Source: Litorilinea aerophila (lineage in GTDB: Bacteria > Chloroflexota > Anaerolineae > Caldilineales > Caldilineaceae). Taken from it: a stretch of DNA of 64,000 nucleotides. The position numbers were made by a program, and so were the translations under genes. Positions 36,491-54,115 of the stretch are shown piece by piece (the first letter of the stretch is position 1; each line of letters starts with the position of its first letter). The stretch spans positions 1 through 64,000 of the forward strand of contig NZ_VIGC02000014.1 of NCBI RefSeq assembly GCF_006569185.2. The letters run 5' to 3'. The notes under the pieces are model-generated. The model had not been told where the DNA came from. It saw only the letters and a program-made list of their open reading frames with translations, and did not search any database.

Positions 36491-37618
36491 CTACAGGGCC
36501 GCGGCGGCCACCAGGTTGGAACAGCGGCCCAGCCAGCCACTGCGGATGGCTGTGGGCTCGGTGGTGAAGAGAATGCAGATCTGGGCCCGCACGGGATCCA
36601 CCCAGACCACGGTGCCGGTGGCGCCGCCGTGGCCGTAGGTGCCCGGCGAGGTCAGGTCGCCGAAGTAGGACCAGCCTGAAGCCGGCTGGCGGCGCCAGGC
36701 CAGCCCCCAGCCCAGTCCCCACGCCTGGCGATAGCGCGCGGTGGCCGGGATCACGGGGTTGCCGCTGGTCTGGTCCCGGGTCATGGCAGCCACGGTGGCC
36801 GGGCTCAGGATCCGGATCCCGTTCAACATGCCGCCGTTGAGGAACATCTGGCAGAACTTGAACATGTCGCCCACCGTGGTGAACATCCCTCCCCAGGGCG
36901 CGGCAAAGTTCCACCAGTAGGGCGTATTCCAACCCCAGTCGGTCCCTTCCATCTCCGGCTCCAGGTGGACGTGGGCGATGCGTTCCGGGGGGAGGTGGCC
37001 CAGGCCCAGGGAGGTATCGTTCATGCCCAGGGGCTCGAAGATTTCCCGGCGCAGGAATTCGGGCAGGGGGGTGTCGGTGATACGTTCGACGATGGCGCCC
37101 AGCATGGCGATGCCGCAGCTCTGGTACTGGATGTCGGTGCCCGAGGGAAAGTCCAGCTCCAGCTCACAGATCCGCCGGACGAATTCGGAAAGGGGCGCAT
37201 GCCGCCGGCGCAGCTCCAGGTTGTCCGGCAACATGTCGGGTAGGCCTGAGGTGTGGGTCAACAGGTGACGGACCCGGACCCGTTCCTTGCCGTGGGCGCC
37301 GAATTCCGGGATGATGGCACAGACCGGATCGTCCAGCAGAAGCTGGCCCCGTTCCACCAGCAGCATGGCCGCGGTGGCGGTCACCGGCTTGGTGACGGAA
37401 GCGACCAGAAAGATGGTGTCCGGGCGGATGGCGGGGTTGGGATCTTGGGGACGCAGACGGCCCACGGCGAAGGCAGGCAGGGGGATGCCGTGGCGTGCGA
37501 CGAGCAGGGCGGCGCCAGGGATCTGGCCTGAAGCCACGCTTGCTTCCACAAACTGGTAGGTACGGGCCAACTGGGCAGGTGAGAGGCCGCATTCCGCAGC
37601 CCGTTCGACGGCTTCCAT
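36491..37618 (-). CDS. Beta-lactamase-fold serine hydrolase (class C/esterase type)
   Basis: This 375-residue protein without a signal peptide has the penicillin-binding fold shared by class C beta-lactamases and EstB-like esterases. The catalytic SxxK motif is in FLVASVTKPVTATAAM, the YxN-like motif in DIQYQSCGIAMLGAIVERIT, and the third motif is HGGATG instead of KTG, near the C-terminus. Conserved RVRHLLTHTSGLPD and FEPLGMNDTSLG are present. The cytoplasmic location and HGG motif favour an esterase or peptidase over antibiotic resistance. It lies 27 bases upstream of the GalU-like gene and is probably the first gene of that operon. Confidence 0.88.
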   Translation of the reverse strand: MEAVERAAECGLSPAQLARTYQFVEASVASGQIPGAALLVARHGIPLPAFAVGRLRPQDPNPAIRPDTIFLVASVTKPVTATAAMLLVERGQLLLDDPVCAIIPEFGAHGKERVRVRHLLTHTSGLPDMLPDNLELRRRHAPLSEFVRRICELELDFPSGTDIQYQSCGIAMLGAIVERITDTPLPEFLRREIFEPLGMNDTSLGLGHLPPERIAHVHLEPEMEGTDWGWNTPYWWNFAAPWGGMFTTVGDMFKFCQMFLNGGMLNGIRILSPATVAAMTRDQTSGNPVIPATARYRQAWGLGWGLAWRRQPASGWSYFGDLTSPGTYGHGGATGTVVWVDPVRAQICILFTTEPTAIRSGWLGRCSNLVAAAAL

Positions 37619-37659
37619 GGGGCAGCTCCTGGGCGTGTTGAGGGGCGAAAATTGTGAAA

Positions 37660-37766
37660 CTATACGAAAATCGTGGATAAATTGGTTGTGTTTCTGGTAA
37701 GTGCGGGATTTCGTGGCGCTCCTATCCAGGAGGGCTTACAAAACCGAAATTGAGCTATACGAAAAT
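37660..37766. repeat. 12-bp direct repeat in the AT-richer gap upstream of the serine hydrolase
   Basis: CTATACGAAAAT occurs at 37660-37671 and 37755-37766, and a third CGAAAAT lies at about 37646. On the minus strand the copies carry TATAG, which could serve as -10 boxes for the hydrolase operon. A regulator site is equally possible. Confidence 0.4.
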
Positions 37767-37811
37767 TAGGCGAATTCGGCATGCCGAAACGTCATGATGG
37801 CCCGGACATCA

Positions 37812-37847
37812 AAAGTCCCGGCCGCCCAACGGGACAGCCGGGACTTT
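37812..37847 (-). terminator. Intrinsic terminator of ilvD
   Basis: AAAGTCCCGGC (37812-37822) pairs with GCCGGGACTTT (37837-37847). On the minus strand the stem ends in TTTT and lies 23 bases past the ilvD stop. Confidence 0.8.
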
Positions 37848-37869
37848 GAGCCGGGCCTGGTGTGGCCCA

Positions 37870-39564
37870 TTAAGCGTCCGTGATGCAGCCCTGGGAGGCC
37901 GACGCCACGGTCTTCATGTACTTGTAGAGGACGCCCTTGGTGAACTTGGGCGGCGGCGGGCTCCAGCGGGCCCGGCGTCGCTCCAGCTCCTCTTCCGACA
38001 GATCTACATCCAGGGTGTTCTTCTCCGCGTCGATGGTGATGATATCGCCATCCTGCACCAGGGCGATGTTGCCGCCCACCTGGGCTTCCGGGGTGATGTG
38101 GCCCACCACGAAGCCGTGGGTGCCGCCGGAGAAGCGGCCGTCGGTGATGAGGGCCACGCTCTTGCCCAGGCCCGCGCCCATGATGGCCGAGGTGATGGAG
38201 AGCATCTCCCGCATGCCGGGGCCGCCCTTGGGCCCTTCGTAGCGGATGACCACCACGTCGCCGTGGGTCACCTTGCCCGCCTGGATGGCCTCCAGGCACT
38301 CCTCCTCCGAGTCAAAGACCCGGGCCGGGCCGGAGAAGCGGGTACCTTCCTTGCCGGTGATCTTGGCCACCGCGCCTTCTGTGGCCAGGTTGCCGTAGAG
38401 GATCTGGAGATGGCCGGTCTGCTTGATGGGGTTGGAGAGGGGGCAGACGATGGTCTGGCCCTCCTTCAGGTCGGGCAGCTCGGCCAGGTTCTCTTCCAGG
38501 GTCTTGCCGGTGACGGTCAGGCAGTCGCCGTGGAGCAGCCCTTCCTTGAGCAGGAGGCGCTGGACGGCCGGCACGCCGCCCACTTCGTAGAGATCCTCCA
38601 TCACGTAACGGCCGCTGGGCTTGAGGTCGGCCAGCAGGGGAGTGCGGTCGGAGATGGCCTGGAAGTCGTCGATGGTCAGGGGTACATCCGCCGCGTGGGC
38701 CATGGCCAGGAGGTGCAGCACCGCGTTGGTGGAGCCGCCCAGGGCGATCACCACGGTGATGGCGTTCTCAAAGGCCTTGCGGGTCAGGATGTCCTTGGGC
38801 TTGATGTCTTCTTCCAGCAGGTGGAGCAGGGCCGGCCCCACCCGGTGGCATTCCTCGATCTTCTCCCGGGCGGTGGCGGGGATGGAGGAGCTGTAGGGCA
38901 GACTCAGGCCCAGGGTTTCGATGGCCGAAGCCATGGTGTTGGCGGTGTACATGCCGCCGCAGGCGCCCGCGCCGGGGCAGGCGTGGCGAAGCACTTCCCG
39001 CAGCTCTTCTTCGCTGATCTCCTTGGCCAGCCACTGGCCATAGGCCTCGAAGGCTGACACAATGTCCAGCTTCCGGTCCCCCAGCTTCCCGGGGCGGATG
39101 GTGCCGCCGTAGACGATGATGGTGGGCCGATTGACCCGGGCAGCCGCCATGACGGTCCCCGGCATGTTCTTGTCGCAGCCGGGGATGGAGACGTTGGCGT
39201 CGTACCACTGGGCCCGCATCACCGTCTCGATGGAGTCGGCGATGATGTCCCGGGAGAGGAGGGAACACTTCATCCCCTCGGTACCCATGGAGATGCCGTC
39301 GCTGACGCCGATGGTGTGGAAGATCAGGCCCACCATGCCGGCTGCCTGGACGCCCGCCTTGACCTCTTTCGCCAGGTCGTTGAGGTGCATGTTGCAGGTG
39401 TTGCCTTCCCAGCCCATGCTGGCGATGCCCACCTGGGGTTTCTGCATGTCTTCGTCGGTGAGGCCGATGCCGTAGAGCATGGCCTGGGAGCCCACCTGGG
39501 ACCGCACCTGGGTGAGGTGGCGGCTGTACTTGTTCAACTTGCCGTTGACCGTTGTCACAGCCAT
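37870..39564 (-). CDS. ilvD: Dihydroxy-acid dehydratase
   Basis: This 564-residue enzyme starts at the ATG at 39564, with GAGGAG 10 bases upstream. It dehydrates dihydroxyisovalerate and dihydroxymethylvalerate to the 2-oxoacids of valine and isoleucine. Iron-sulfur ligands are visible in [12 protein letters not shown] and [20 protein letters not shown], and in [10 protein letters not shown] near the N-terminus. The C-terminal [20 protein letters not shown] and [20 protein letters not shown] are signature segments. It lies 64 bases after cimA in the same direction. Its terminator separates it from the hydrolase operon. Confidence 0.97.
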   Translation of the reverse strand: MAVTTVNGKLNKYSRHLTQVRSQVGSQAMLYGIGLTDEDMQKPQVGIASMGWEGNTCNMHLNDLAKEVKAGVQAAGMVGLIFHTIGVSDGISMGTEGMKCSLLSRDIIADSIETVMRAQWYDANVSIPGCDKNMPGTVMAAARVNRPTIIVYGGTIRPGKLGDRKLDIVSAFEAYGQWLAKEISEEELREVLRHACPGAGACGGMYTANTMASAIETLGLSLPYSSSIPATAREKIEECHRVGPALLHLLEEDIKPKDILTRKAFENAITVVIALGGSTNAVLHLLAMAHAADVPLTIDDFQAISDRTPLLADLKPSGRYVMEDLYEVGGVPAVQRLLLKEGLLHGDCLTVTGKTLEENLAELPDLKEGQTIVCPLSNPIKQTGHLQILYGNLATEGAVAKITGKEGTRFSGPARVFDSEEECLEAIQAGKVTHGDVVVIRYEGPKGGPGMREMLSITSAIMGAGLGKSVALITDGRFSGGTHGFVVGHITPEAQVGGNIALVQDGDIITIDAEKNTLDVDLSEEELERRRARWSPPPPKFTKGVLYKYMKTVASASQGCITDA

Positions 39565-39627
39565 GAGCAATTTTCTCCTCGTTCGTGTTGTTTAATTCGT
39601 GTGATTTGTGGCTCTTCTTACGCCTTC

Positions 39628-41292
39628 TCAGGCGGTGACGGCGCCTTCCTGTTGCCGGGCCTGCCGTTCGGCGTCGGTCAGCAGGAAGTACTCCACCGAG
39701 TCGGCCAGGGCGATCCAGCTGGCTTCGATGATGTTGGTGCTGGCGCCCACGGTGCTCCAGCTCCGCTCGCCGTCGGTGCTGTCGATGAGGACCCGCACCT
39801 TGGCCGCGGTGCCGCTTTCGCTGTCCAGGATGCGCACCTTGTAATCCTTGAGATGGTGGTGCTGGAGGCGCGGGTAGAGCTGCTGGATGGCCTTGCGCAG
39901 CGCCCGATTCATGGCGTTGACCGGGCCGTTGCCTTCGGCCACTTCGTGGAAGATCTTGTCGCCCACCCGCACTTTGACCGTGGCTTCGGAGAACATGCCC
40001 CGGCCGGCCCGATGTTCCACCGTGGCCGTGTAGTCGATCAGCTCGAAGGGGGGCGTGTAGTCTGTCCGGGTGCGACGCAGGAGCAGCTCCACGCTGGCCT
40101 CGGCGCTCTCGAAGGCGAAGCCCGCGTTCTCCAGTTCCTTGATCTGCCGCAGGACCTGGCGCTCCTCCTCCCGGCTCAGGCCGTCCAGGCCGAACTCCCG
40201 CCGTTTGACCGCGATGTTGTCCTTGCCGCTCAGCTCGCTCACCAGCACCCGGGTCTCGTTGCCCACCAGGGCCGGATCGATGTGTTGGTAGCTCATGGCG
40301 TGTTTGACCACCGCGTTGACGTGGGTGCCGCCCTTGTGGGCAAAGGCACTGGCCCCCACAAAGGGCTGGTGGGTGTCCGGGCTCAGGTTGGCCAGCTCGC
40401 TGACGAAGCGGCTGAGCTCGGTGAGCTGGGCCAGTTGCTCTGGAGAGACCAGTTCGTAGCCCATCTTGAGCTGTAAGTTGGGGATCACGCTCATCAGGTT
40501 GGCGTTGCCACAGCGTTCACCGTAGCCGTTGACGGTGCCTTGCACGTGGGTGCAGCCCCGGCGCACGGCCTCCAGGGTGTTGGCCACCGCGGTCTCGCTG
40601 TCGTTGTGGGCGTGGATCCCCAGGACCACGTCGGCGGCCGGTGGCTGGTGGCCGTTGCTTGGTTCGTCGCCATCCAGGGAATGTCCTAGGAGATCCCGCC
40701 GCACCGCGTCCACGATCTGGCCGATCTCCCAGGGCAGGCAGCCGCCGTTGGTGTCGCACAGCACCACCACGTCGGCGCCGCCCAGGATGGCGGCCTGGAG
40801 GGTGGCCAGGGCATACTCGGGGTTGGCCTTGTAGCCGTCGAAGAAGTGTTCGGCGTCGTAGATCACTTCTCGCCCCTGGCTTTTGATGTAGCGGACCGAT
40901 TCCCGGATCATGCGCAGGTTTTCCTCCATGCTGGTGCGCAACACTTCCCGTACATGGAGGTCCCAGCTTTTGCCGAAGATGGTCACCACCGGTGTATTGG
41001 CACTGATCAGGAGCTGGATCTGGGGATCGTCGGCCGGGTCCAGGCCGGCCCGGCAGGTGGAGCCGAAGGCTGCGATGCGGGCGTGGCGTAGCTTCAGCTC
41101 TCGCTGGGCCCGGTCGAAGAATTCCATGTCCTTGGGGTTGGAGCCCGGCCAGCCGCCTTCGATGTAGTCCACGCCGAATTCGTCCAGGCGGCGGGCGATG
41201 CGCAGTTTGTCATCGCAGCTGAAGGATACCCCTTCGCCCTGGGTACCGTCCCGCAGGGTGGTGTCAAAGATTTGGATCTGCCGTTTATTCAT
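39628..41292 (-). CDS. cimA: (R)-citramalate synthase, CimA type
   Basis: This 554-residue enzyme condenses pyruvate with acetyl-CoA to citramalate, the threonine-independent entry to isoleucine. The catalytic barrel has [36 protein letters not shown], metal-binding LGIHAHNDSETAVANTLEAV and VQGTVNGYGERCGNANLMSV. The GGWPGSNPKD motif and the KRREFGLDG segment distinguish CimA type from LeuA. A C-terminal LeuA-type regulatory domain (~430-540, YKVRILDSESGTAAKVRVLI) suggests isoleucine feedback inhibition. leuA is also present in the window, so the assignment of the two paralogs is consistent. The region 41293-41390 contains only a short GAGGCGTGA/TCACGCCTC hairpin. Confidence 0.93.
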   Translation of the reverse strand: MNKRQIQIFDTTLRDGTQGEGVSFSCDDKLRIARRLDEFGVDYIEGGWPGSNPKDMEFFDRAQRELKLRHARIAAFGSTCRAGLDPADDPQIQLLISANTPVVTIFGKSWDLHVREVLRTSMEENLRMIRESVRYIKSQGREVIYDAEHFFDGYKANPEYALATLQAAILGGADVVVLCDTNGGCLPWEIGQIVDAVRRDLLGHSLDGDEPSNGHQPPAADVVLGIHAHNDSETAVANTLEAVRRGCTHVQGTVNGYGERCGNANLMSVIPNLQLKMGYELVSPEQLAQLTELSRFVSELANLSPDTHQPFVGASAFAHKGGTHVNAVVKHAMSYQHIDPALVGNETRVLVSELSGKDNIAVKRREFGLDGLSREEERQVLRQIKELENAGFAFESAEASVELLLRRTRTDYTPPFELIDYTATVEHRAGRGMFSEATVKVRVGDKIFHEVAEGNGPVNAMNRALRKAIQQLYPRLQHHHLKDYKVRILDSESGTAAKVRVLIDSTDGERSWSTVGASTNIIEASWIALADSVEYFLLTDAERQARQQEGAVTA

Positions 41293-41390
41293 GGTTGTTG
41301 ACCCTCAGGTAAATGAGCGGCGGTGTCTGCCCGGCTGGTATGCCGGCGGGGCCGCCGTTTCCGACTTTCTGACTGGGGAGGCGTGATCGG

Positions 41391-42164
41391 TCACGCCTCC
41401 GAAAAAATGTCGCTGATGCTGTTGAGCACCCGCTCGGGCCAGATGCCCCGGCCCAGATCCTCCCTGCGGAAGCGGCCTGTCTTCACCAGCCAGCCCTGCA
41501 TGCCCATCAGCTGGGCGCCCCGCACGTCGATCTCGATGTCGTCGCCGATCATGGCGACCCGGGCGGGGGGAAGCTGTAGCTCATCCAGGGCCATGTGGAA
41601 GTAGGAGGAGCTGGGTTTGCCGATGACCAGCGCGCTGACTTCGGTGGCATATTCCAGGGCGACCACGAAGGGGCCGGCATCCAGGAAGAGGCCCTCTTCG
41701 GTGCGCCAGATGCGCTTCTTGTGCAGTGCCACCAGTTGGGCGCCGTTCAAGATGGCGCGCATGGCCCGGTTCAGTCGGGGGAAGGTGAAGCTGGCCCCCA
41801 TGTCGCCCACCACCACGAATTCCGGCGCCTCCTCGTCCACCTCGATCCCCTCGAATTCCAGTTGGGCATCGGGGAGGAGGAGCGGGTAGTAGCTGCGCGC
41901 GTTCTGGCTGCGCAGGTACTGGGCTGCCGCGTAGGTGGCGGTGAGCAACTCGTCGGCCTCCATCTCAAACCCCATGGCCGACAGGCGCTCCAGCAGGCTC
42001 TGACGACAATAAATCGTCGTGTTGGTCAGAAAGCGGTGGGGAATGCCCCGGGCGCGCAAGGCACGAATCGCCTCTGGCGCGCCCGGTATCACCTCGCTGC
42101 CGCGGGTCAACACCCCGTCGATATCGATTAAGAGACCGTCTACAGTGGACAGTAGATCAGCCAC
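41391..42164 (-). CDS. HAD-superfamily IIA phosphatase (NagD-like)
   Basis: This 257-residue cytoplasmic phosphatase has the HAD motif I in [20 protein letters not shown] (first Asp nucleophile), motif II in [17 protein letters not shown], the IIA cap domain between ~75 and ~180, and motif IV in [20 protein letters not shown]. It dephosphorylates a small sugar or nucleotide phosphate; specificity is not visible. It starts 34 bases after ppc and is followed by cimA, so it may be a housekeeping passenger in the operon. A GAGGCGTGA...TCACGCCTC hairpin overlaps its stop codon (41379-41399). Confidence 0.9.
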   Translation of the reverse strand: MADLLSTVDGLLIDIDGVLTRGSEVIPGAPEAIRALRARGIPHRFLTNTTIYCRQSLLERLSAMGFEMEADELLTATYAAAQYLRSQNARSYYPLLLPDAQLEFEGIEVDEEAPEFVVVGDMGASFTFPRLNRAMRAILNGAQLVALHKKRIWRTEEGLFLDAGPFVVALEYATEVSALVIGKPSSSYFHMALDELQLPPARVAMIGDDIEIDVRGAQLMGMQGWLVKTGRFRREDLGRGIWPERVLNSISDIFSEA

Positions 42165-42197
42165 GGCCCGAATCCTTTATCCAAAAGGCGCTGTACC

Positions 42198-45023
42198 TCA
42201 ACCTGTGTTTTGCAGGCCGGCGGCGACCCCGTTGACCGAGAGAACCACCGCGTCCCGCAGCCGGTTGGCATTGGGGGCATCCGGTTCCTGGCGCAGCTTG
42301 CGCATCAGGGCCACCTGCATGTAGTTCAGGGGATCCACATACGGGTTGCGCAGGGTGATGCTCCGCTGCAGCCAGGACTCGTTGTCCAGGAGCTGCTGAT
42401 AGCCGGTGATGGCCAGCACCATCTTCCGGGTCCGCTCATATTCGTCCAGGATCTGGCTGAAGATCTCCTGGCGGATCTCCTCGTCCGTCAGGCTGGCATA
42501 GAGGGAGGCGATGGCCATATCGCCGATGCACAGGCCCATCTGCACGTTGTCGATGACGGTGCGGAAGAAGGGCCAGTTCTGGTACATGTCCCGTAGTTCG
42601 GCCAGCCGCGCTTCCTGCCCTTCGCCAGCCGCCTCTTCCCCAGAAGCGGGCTCGGCCGGGCCGTCACCGTGTACCCAGGCGTCCAGCGCGGTGCCCACCC
42701 CATACCAGCTCGGGAGGTTGACCCGGGACTGGGTCCAGGCGAAGACCCAGGGGATGGCCCGCAGGTCGGCGATGGACTCGGTCTGGCGGCGGCGGGAGGG
42801 CCGGGAACCGATGTTGAGCAGGTCAATCTGGTCGATGGGCGTGGCCTCGTGGAAGTAGCGCAGGAAGCCGGGCTTTTCCACCAACGAGCGATATTTGGCA
42901 AAGGCCCGCTCGCTGAGGGCGTCCATGATGGTGGCCCAGTGGGGCTCCTGCTGGTAGTGGGGGCGCTTGCCGCTGGTCAGGAGCACCGCGTTCACCAGTT
43001 GCTCCAGGTGGCGGTGGGCGATGTCCGGGTTGGCGTAGCGGCTGCTGATGACCTCGCCCTGCTCGGTGATTTTGATGCGCCCCCGCACCGATTCCGGCGG
43101 CTGGGCCAGGATGGCCCGGTTGGCCGGCCCGCCGCCCCGCCCGAGGGTGCCGCCCCGGCCGTGGAAGAGGGTGAGCTGGATGCCGTATTTTTCGCAGGTC
43201 TGGGCCAGGGCCCGCTGGGCTTTGAAGAGCATCCAATTGGCCATGAGATAGCCGCCGTCTTTGTTGGAGTCGCTATAGCCGATCATGATCTGCTGGCGGT
43301 TGCCCCGGGCCTGGAGATGCCGGTGATAGGCGCCGTTCTGGAAGAGCCGGGCCATGATCTCCGGCGCCCGCCGCAGGTCCTCGATGGTCTCGAAGAGGGG
43401 CACCACATCGATCTGGCCGAAGAGGCCGGCGTCCCGCGCGAAGAGGAGGACCTCCAACACGTTGCTGACCGTGGCGGTCATGCTGATGATGTAGGTGGTG
43501 ATGGCCTCTTCGCCCATGATCTCCCGCGCCCGCCGCATCAGCCGGAAGAGCCGAATGGTTTCGTTGGTCTCCGGGCTGAAGTCCAGCAGCGCGGTCAGGG
43601 GCCGGGGACTCAGGATCTCCCGGCTGAGGAGTGCGACCTTGTCGGCCTCGGGCATGGCAGCATAGTCGCCGGCCAGGTTCATGCGGGCCAGCACCTCGGC
43701 CATGGCGACGCGATGGCGTTCCGAGTGCTGGCGGATGTCCAGGGTGGCCAGGTGGAAGCCGAAGACATCCACCGCCCGGATGAGCCGGGCCAGCCGTCCC
43801 CGGGCCAGCCGTTCGCCCTTGTTCTGGCACAGGCTGTCGTAGATCAGCTGGAGATCCCGGCGGAACTGGTCTACGCTGGCATAGGCCCGGGGGTTGGGGA
43901 CCCGCCGCGTCCAGGGTTGGCGATTCTCCGCCCGGGTGGCCTCCAGGCGGCGGAACATCAGGATCAGCTTTTGCCGGTACGGCTCCAGTGCGAAGCGGTC
44001 CAGCACTTCCCGCTCGTCGTCGGAGATGAGCTTGAAATCCTCCTGCAGGCTGGCCAGAAATTCGTCGCTGAAGCGTACCCGGGTCACGGCCGGGCTGAGC
44101 TCGTTGTAGAGCTCCTCCACCTTGTGGCTGTACAGCTCCAGGATCAGGTCCTTCTGGGCGCGCAGGGCCTCTTCGGTGACCTCCACGGTCACGTAGGGAT
44201 TGCCGTCCCGGTCCCCGCCCACCCAGGAGCCGTAGCGGAGGAAGGCCGGGATCTGGAAGGTTTCGCCCGGGTACGTTTCGGCCAGGGCCCGTTCCAGCTC
44301 CTGGTAGATCTCCGGCACCAGCTCGAACAGGGTCTCCTCGAAGTAGTAGAGGCCGTTGCGCACTTCGTCCATCACCGTGGGGCGCCGGTCCCGGGTTTCG
44401 TCGCTCTGCCAGAGGAGCACGATGTTTTCCCGGATTTCCTCCAGCTTCTTCTCCCGCTCCTGGGGCAGGAGATCCACCAGGTCCATCTCCCGCAGGATAC
44501 CGGCGGTACGCTTCAGGTTGAGCAGGATGGTCCGCCGTTTGGCCTCGGTGGGGTGGGCGGTGAAGACGGGCATGATGAAGAGCTGGCGGAGCAGGTTTTG
44601 CACGTCGGCTGCACTCAGCCCTTCCGCGTCGAGGCGTCGCACCGCGTTGGCGATGGTCTCACTCATGGGGACGCCCCGGCGGTAGGCTTTCAGGGCCCGC
44701 TGGCGCAGGATGTGGACCCGCTGCCGTTCTTCGGCCAGGTTGACTAGCTGGAAGTAGGTGGTGAAGGCCTTGAGCACGGCCAGGGCCCGGGGGAGATCGT
44801 CCACCAGCCGGGAGACCAGCTCGGTGATTTTCTCCTGGGCGTGCGAGTCCCCGCTGCGCCAGGCCTTGGCCAGCGCCCGGATCTCTTCCTCCAGGTCGAA
44901 GGTCTCTTTGCCTTCCTGCTCGATGATGGTTTCACCCAGCAGGTTCCCCAGGGTCCGGATCCAGTAGCGGACCCGGTCGTCCTGGCGTTCTTCTTGGGTT
45001 TCTTCCTGTGGTTGAATGGTCAT
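42198..45023 (-). CDS. ppc: Phosphoenolpyruvate carboxylase
   Basis: This 941-residue enzyme, slightly longer than E. coli PEPC, carboxylates phosphoenolpyruvate to oxaloacetate. Key motifs are [13 protein letters not shown] (catalytic His), [16 protein letters not shown] and [14 protein letters not shown], plus the C-terminal [20 protein letters not shown]. The ending [14 protein letters not shown] is the standard C-terminus. An insert of ~30 residues near 790 ([12 protein letters not shown]) is low complexity. Embedded in the branched-chain amino acid genes, it can refill oxaloacetate drained by biosynthesis. Confidence 0.97.
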   Translation of the reverse strand: MTIQPQEETQEERQDDRVRYWIRTLGNLLGETIIEQEGKETFDLEEEIRALAKAWRSGDSHAQEKITELVSRLVDDLPRALAVLKAFTTYFQLVNLAEERQRVHILRQRALKAYRRGVPMSETIANAVRRLDAEGLSAADVQNLLRQLFIMPVFTAHPTEAKRRTILLNLKRTAGILREMDLVDLLPQEREKKLEEIRENIVLLWQSDETRDRRPTVMDEVRNGLYYFEETLFELVPEIYQELERALAETYPGETFQIPAFLRYGSWVGGDRDGNPYVTVEVTEEALRAQKDLILELYSHKVEELYNELSPAVTRVRFSDEFLASLQEDFKLISDDEREVLDRFALEPYRQKLILMFRRLEATRAENRQPWTRRVPNPRAYASVDQFRRDLQLIYDSLCQNKGERLARGRLARLIRAVDVFGFHLATLDIRQHSERHRVAMAEVLARMNLAGDYAAMPEADKVALLSREILSPRPLTALLDFSPETNETIRLFRLMRRAREIMGEEAITTYIISMTATVSNVLEVLLFARDAGLFGQIDVVPLFETIEDLRRAPEIMARLFQNGAYHRHLQARGNRQQIMIGYSDSNKDGGYLMANWMLFKAQRALAQTCEKYGIQLTLFHGRGGTLGRGGGPANRAILAQPPESVRGRIKITEQGEVISSRYANPDIAHRHLEQLVNAVLLTSGKRPHYQQEPHWATIMDALSERAFAKYRSLVEKPGFLRYFHEATPIDQIDLLNIGSRPSRRRQTESIADLRAIPWVFAWTQSRVNLPSWYGVGTALDAWVHGDGPAEPASGEEAAGEGQEARLAELRDMYQNWPFFRTVIDNVQMGLCIGDMAIASLYASLTDEEIRQEIFSQILDEYERTRKMVLAITGYQQLLDNESWLQRSITLRNPYVDPLNYMQVALMRKLRQEPDAPNANRLRDAVVLSVNGVAAGLQNTG

Positions 45024-45053
45024 GATTGGTTGGCTATGCTCTTCTGGTCTGTT

Positions 45054-46142
<1,089 letters not shown>

Positions 46143-46235
46143 GAATCTCGCTTTCTTTCTGTGTTTTCTGGCGCTGTTTTCTGGGGTGCACCCCCATTGG
46201 GGGCGCACCCGCATTCTGCTTCAGTCGGGCCTGGG

Positions 46236-46826
46236 TTAGTAGGGCTGCCGCGCTTCGTGGGCTTCGATGGCCTCCATTTTGGAGAGCAGATAGCCCAGGT
46301 CGTCCACACCCTGGAGCAGGCACATCTTCCGGAAGGGATCGATCTGGAAGGGGAGGGCCTGGCCGTCGGGCAGGATCACCTGCTGATTCTCCAGGTCCAC
46401 GGTGATCTGGGTTTGGGGCTCCTCTTCCGTGAGATCCAGCAGCATGTTGACGGTCTCTTCCGGCAGGGTGACCGGCAGCAGGCCATTCTTCAGGCTGTTG
46501 TTGTAGAAGATGTCGGCGAAGCCGGGGGTGATCACGCAGCGGAAGCCGTAGTCGGTCAAGGCCCAGACGGCATGCTCCCGGCTGGAGCCGCTGCCGAAGT
46601 TGCGGCCGGCGATCAGGATCTGGGCACCCCGGTATTCGGGCTTGTTCAGGACAAAGTCGGCTTTGGGCGTGCCGTCCGGGTGATAGCGCCAGCTATAGAA
46701 GAGCCCGTCGCCCATGCCTTCTTTGGTGACAGCCGTCAGAAAGCGCGCCGGGATGATCTGGTCGGTGTCCACATTTTCCGCCCGCAGGGGGACGGCGGTT
46801 GTCTTGAGGGTGGTAAAGGGTTCCAT
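46236..46826 (-). CDS. leuD: 3-isopropylmalate dehydratase small subunit
   Basis: This 196-residue protein has the family's normal length. Conserved parts are VDTDQIIPARFL at the N-terminus, ILIAGRNFGSGSSREHAVWA (the swivelling-domain active loop) and CVITPGFADIFYNNSLKNGL. It forms the isomerase that converts 2- to 3-isopropylmalate with LeuC, encoded 30 bases upstream. Confidence 0.97.
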   Translation of the reverse strand: MEPFTTLKTTAVPLRAENVDTDQIIPARFLTAVTKEGMGDGLFYSWRYHPDGTPKADFVLNKPEYRGAQILIAGRNFGSGSSREHAVWALTDYGFRCVITPGFADIFYNNSLKNGLLPVTLPEETVNMLLDLTEEEPQTQITVDLENQQVILPDGQALPFQIDPFRKMCLLQGVDDLGYLLSKMEAIEAHEARQPY

Positions 46827-46856
46827 TTGTGAGAAGTACCTCCAGGGTTTGATTGA

Positions 46857-48257
<1,401 letters not shown>

Positions 48258-48296
48258 TGGATTCTCCGTTAATCTTTCACTACACGTTGTGGTACT

Positions 48297-48382
48297 GCTA
48301 CAGTCTGGCGTAAATACCACAGCAGAAATTCGGCGGCACTACCTCTGGTGGAGACTATCGGCGAATTTCTGCCGGGATTTAC
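48297..48382. repeat. Single inverted copy of the 87-bp palindromic repeat
   Basis: Reading on the plus strand, CTACAGTCTGGCGTAAATAC, CAGCAGAAATTCGGCGG, CTACCTCTGGTGGAG and CGGCGAATTTCTGCCGGG match the reverse complement of the units at 14767-15027. Its end coincides with the stop codon of the toxin-like gene (48382-48384). Confidence 0.88.
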
Positions 48383-48828
48383 TACTCTCCGGTCAAATTT
48401 TGTGAGCGAATCAATGTCTCAACTTCTGCAATGACGACGGGCAGATTCGGTCGTTGAAAACTCATTTGCGGCGCAGGAACTCGATTGTGCTTCATGTTGG
48501 GCGGTACATGTTTATGGTGCGGATGGGTACTTTGAAGCGACGGTTCGTTCGGATGTGGCTGAGGATCATACCAGTAGAGCTTGGTATCCCCATGCCAGAC
48601 TTCATATCCGTACCAGTCAATTTCTGCCGGCAATCGGTCAAATACGATACGTTCACGCACCACAATTCGATAGCCACCGGCAAAATAAAGTTCGCCGGCG
48701 ACCCTGGCGAATGTATGCCCTCGTCGTACAAAAGTGAGGGTTGAGCGCTCTATCGAAGCATATCGATCAGCTAAGGAGTAGATGAAAAGTTCGTAGTCAG
48801 CGTCTGTGCGTAATGGGTTCTCCATCAT
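48382..48828 (-). CDS. TumE/DUF6516-like toxin
   Basis: This 148-residue protein matches the DUF6516 (TumE toxin) pattern: a short strand-rich domain (YFAGGYRIVVRERIVF, EIDWYGYEVW) followed by the hallmark HPHHKHVPPNMKHNRVPAPQ segment. TumE-type toxins are paired with small TumA antitoxins. Its ATG overlaps the stop of the upstream 90-residue gene (ATGA), as in toxin-antitoxin modules. The base composition is clearly more AT-rich than the surrounding leu and glt genes, a sign of separate origin. Toxicity is inferred from family only. Confidence 0.72.
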   Translation of the reverse strand: MMENPLRTDADYELFIYSLADRYASIERSTLTFVRRGHTFARVAGELYFAGGYRIVVRERIVFDRLPAEIDWYGYEVWHGDTKLYWYDPQPHPNEPSLQSTHPHHKHVPPNMKHNRVPAPQMSFQRPNLPVVIAEVETLIRSQNLTGE

Positions 48829-49097
48829 GTCGAGGCCACATGTATGAGGCCCGTCAGGCTGTTCTCCGCCTGCTGTCTGCGTTGCACTTCATTGCGATAT
48901 TCAGCCTGACGTTGCAGCCAAAGTTTATAGATGCTTGCCCATTCGCCGAAATCTAATACCCAGGCTTCATCTTCTGGTTCTTCGCCTGCGACATAGGCTG
49001 CGTACATCGTCTCTGAACGGATACCATAGCGCCGTTCAAAGTCCAATAGCTCCTGTTCAAGGGCATGAATATCGGCTAAAAGGCTTCTAAGTGACAT
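48825..49097 (-). CDS. Putative antitoxin partner of the TumE-like toxin
   Basis: This 90-residue, mainly helical acidic protein starts at the ATG at 49097, preceded by GAGGTG; a longer frame reaches 49124. Visible parts are LLADIHALEQELLDFERRYG and YAAYVAGEEPEDEAWVLDFG, then a charged coil QAEYRNEVQRRQQAEN. No helix-turn-helix is obvious. It overlaps the toxin-like gene by 4 bases and is upstream of it, which is the standard antitoxin-toxin order. The assignment rests on context. Confidence 0.65.
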   Translation of the reverse strand: MSLRSLLADIHALEQELLDFERRYGIRSETMYAAYVAGEEPEDEAWVLDFGEWASIYKLWLQRQAEYRNEVQRRQQAENSLTGLIHVAST

Positions 49098-49175
49098 GTT
49101 CACCTCGATTATGGATTCCACCACTGCCTTTATCTTCGGATCCCTGTTAGAACCTTCAGGTCATGTGGCGGAGCA

Positions 49176-49197
49176 GGGGCACCCCGCGGGGCGCCCC
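49176..49197 (-). terminator. Hairpin after gltB
   Basis: GGGGC...GCCCC arms with an internal CCCGCGGGG palindrome form a compact GC-rich hairpin 18 bases past the gltB stop on the minus strand. No T-run follows; it may act as a terminator or a repeat. Confidence 0.5.
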
Positions 49198-49214
49198 ATA
49201 CTACTTTGCCAAAT

Positions 49215-53951
<4,737 letters not shown>

Positions 53952-54115
53952 GTTCACTCCCTTCCTCTTTCCTCATTGCGCAGATGCGCACCGTCAGACA
54001 CAACTGGTCGGCGGTGACCAAGGGCCTTCGACATTGAAGGGATTGAAGCAATTCTTGTGATCAAATTCATGTGGCTTCCCGCGCCTGCGACGGCGCCTTT
54101 CTCCATGCTCCCATT

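Noticed and set aside
36491-37618. Antibiotic-resistance beta-lactamase
   Set aside because: There is no signal peptide, and an HGG motif stands in place of KTG; an esterase or peptidase role is more likely.
41379-41399. Intrinsic terminator at the end of the HAD gene
   Set aside because: The hairpin overlaps the stop codon and has no T-run on either strand.
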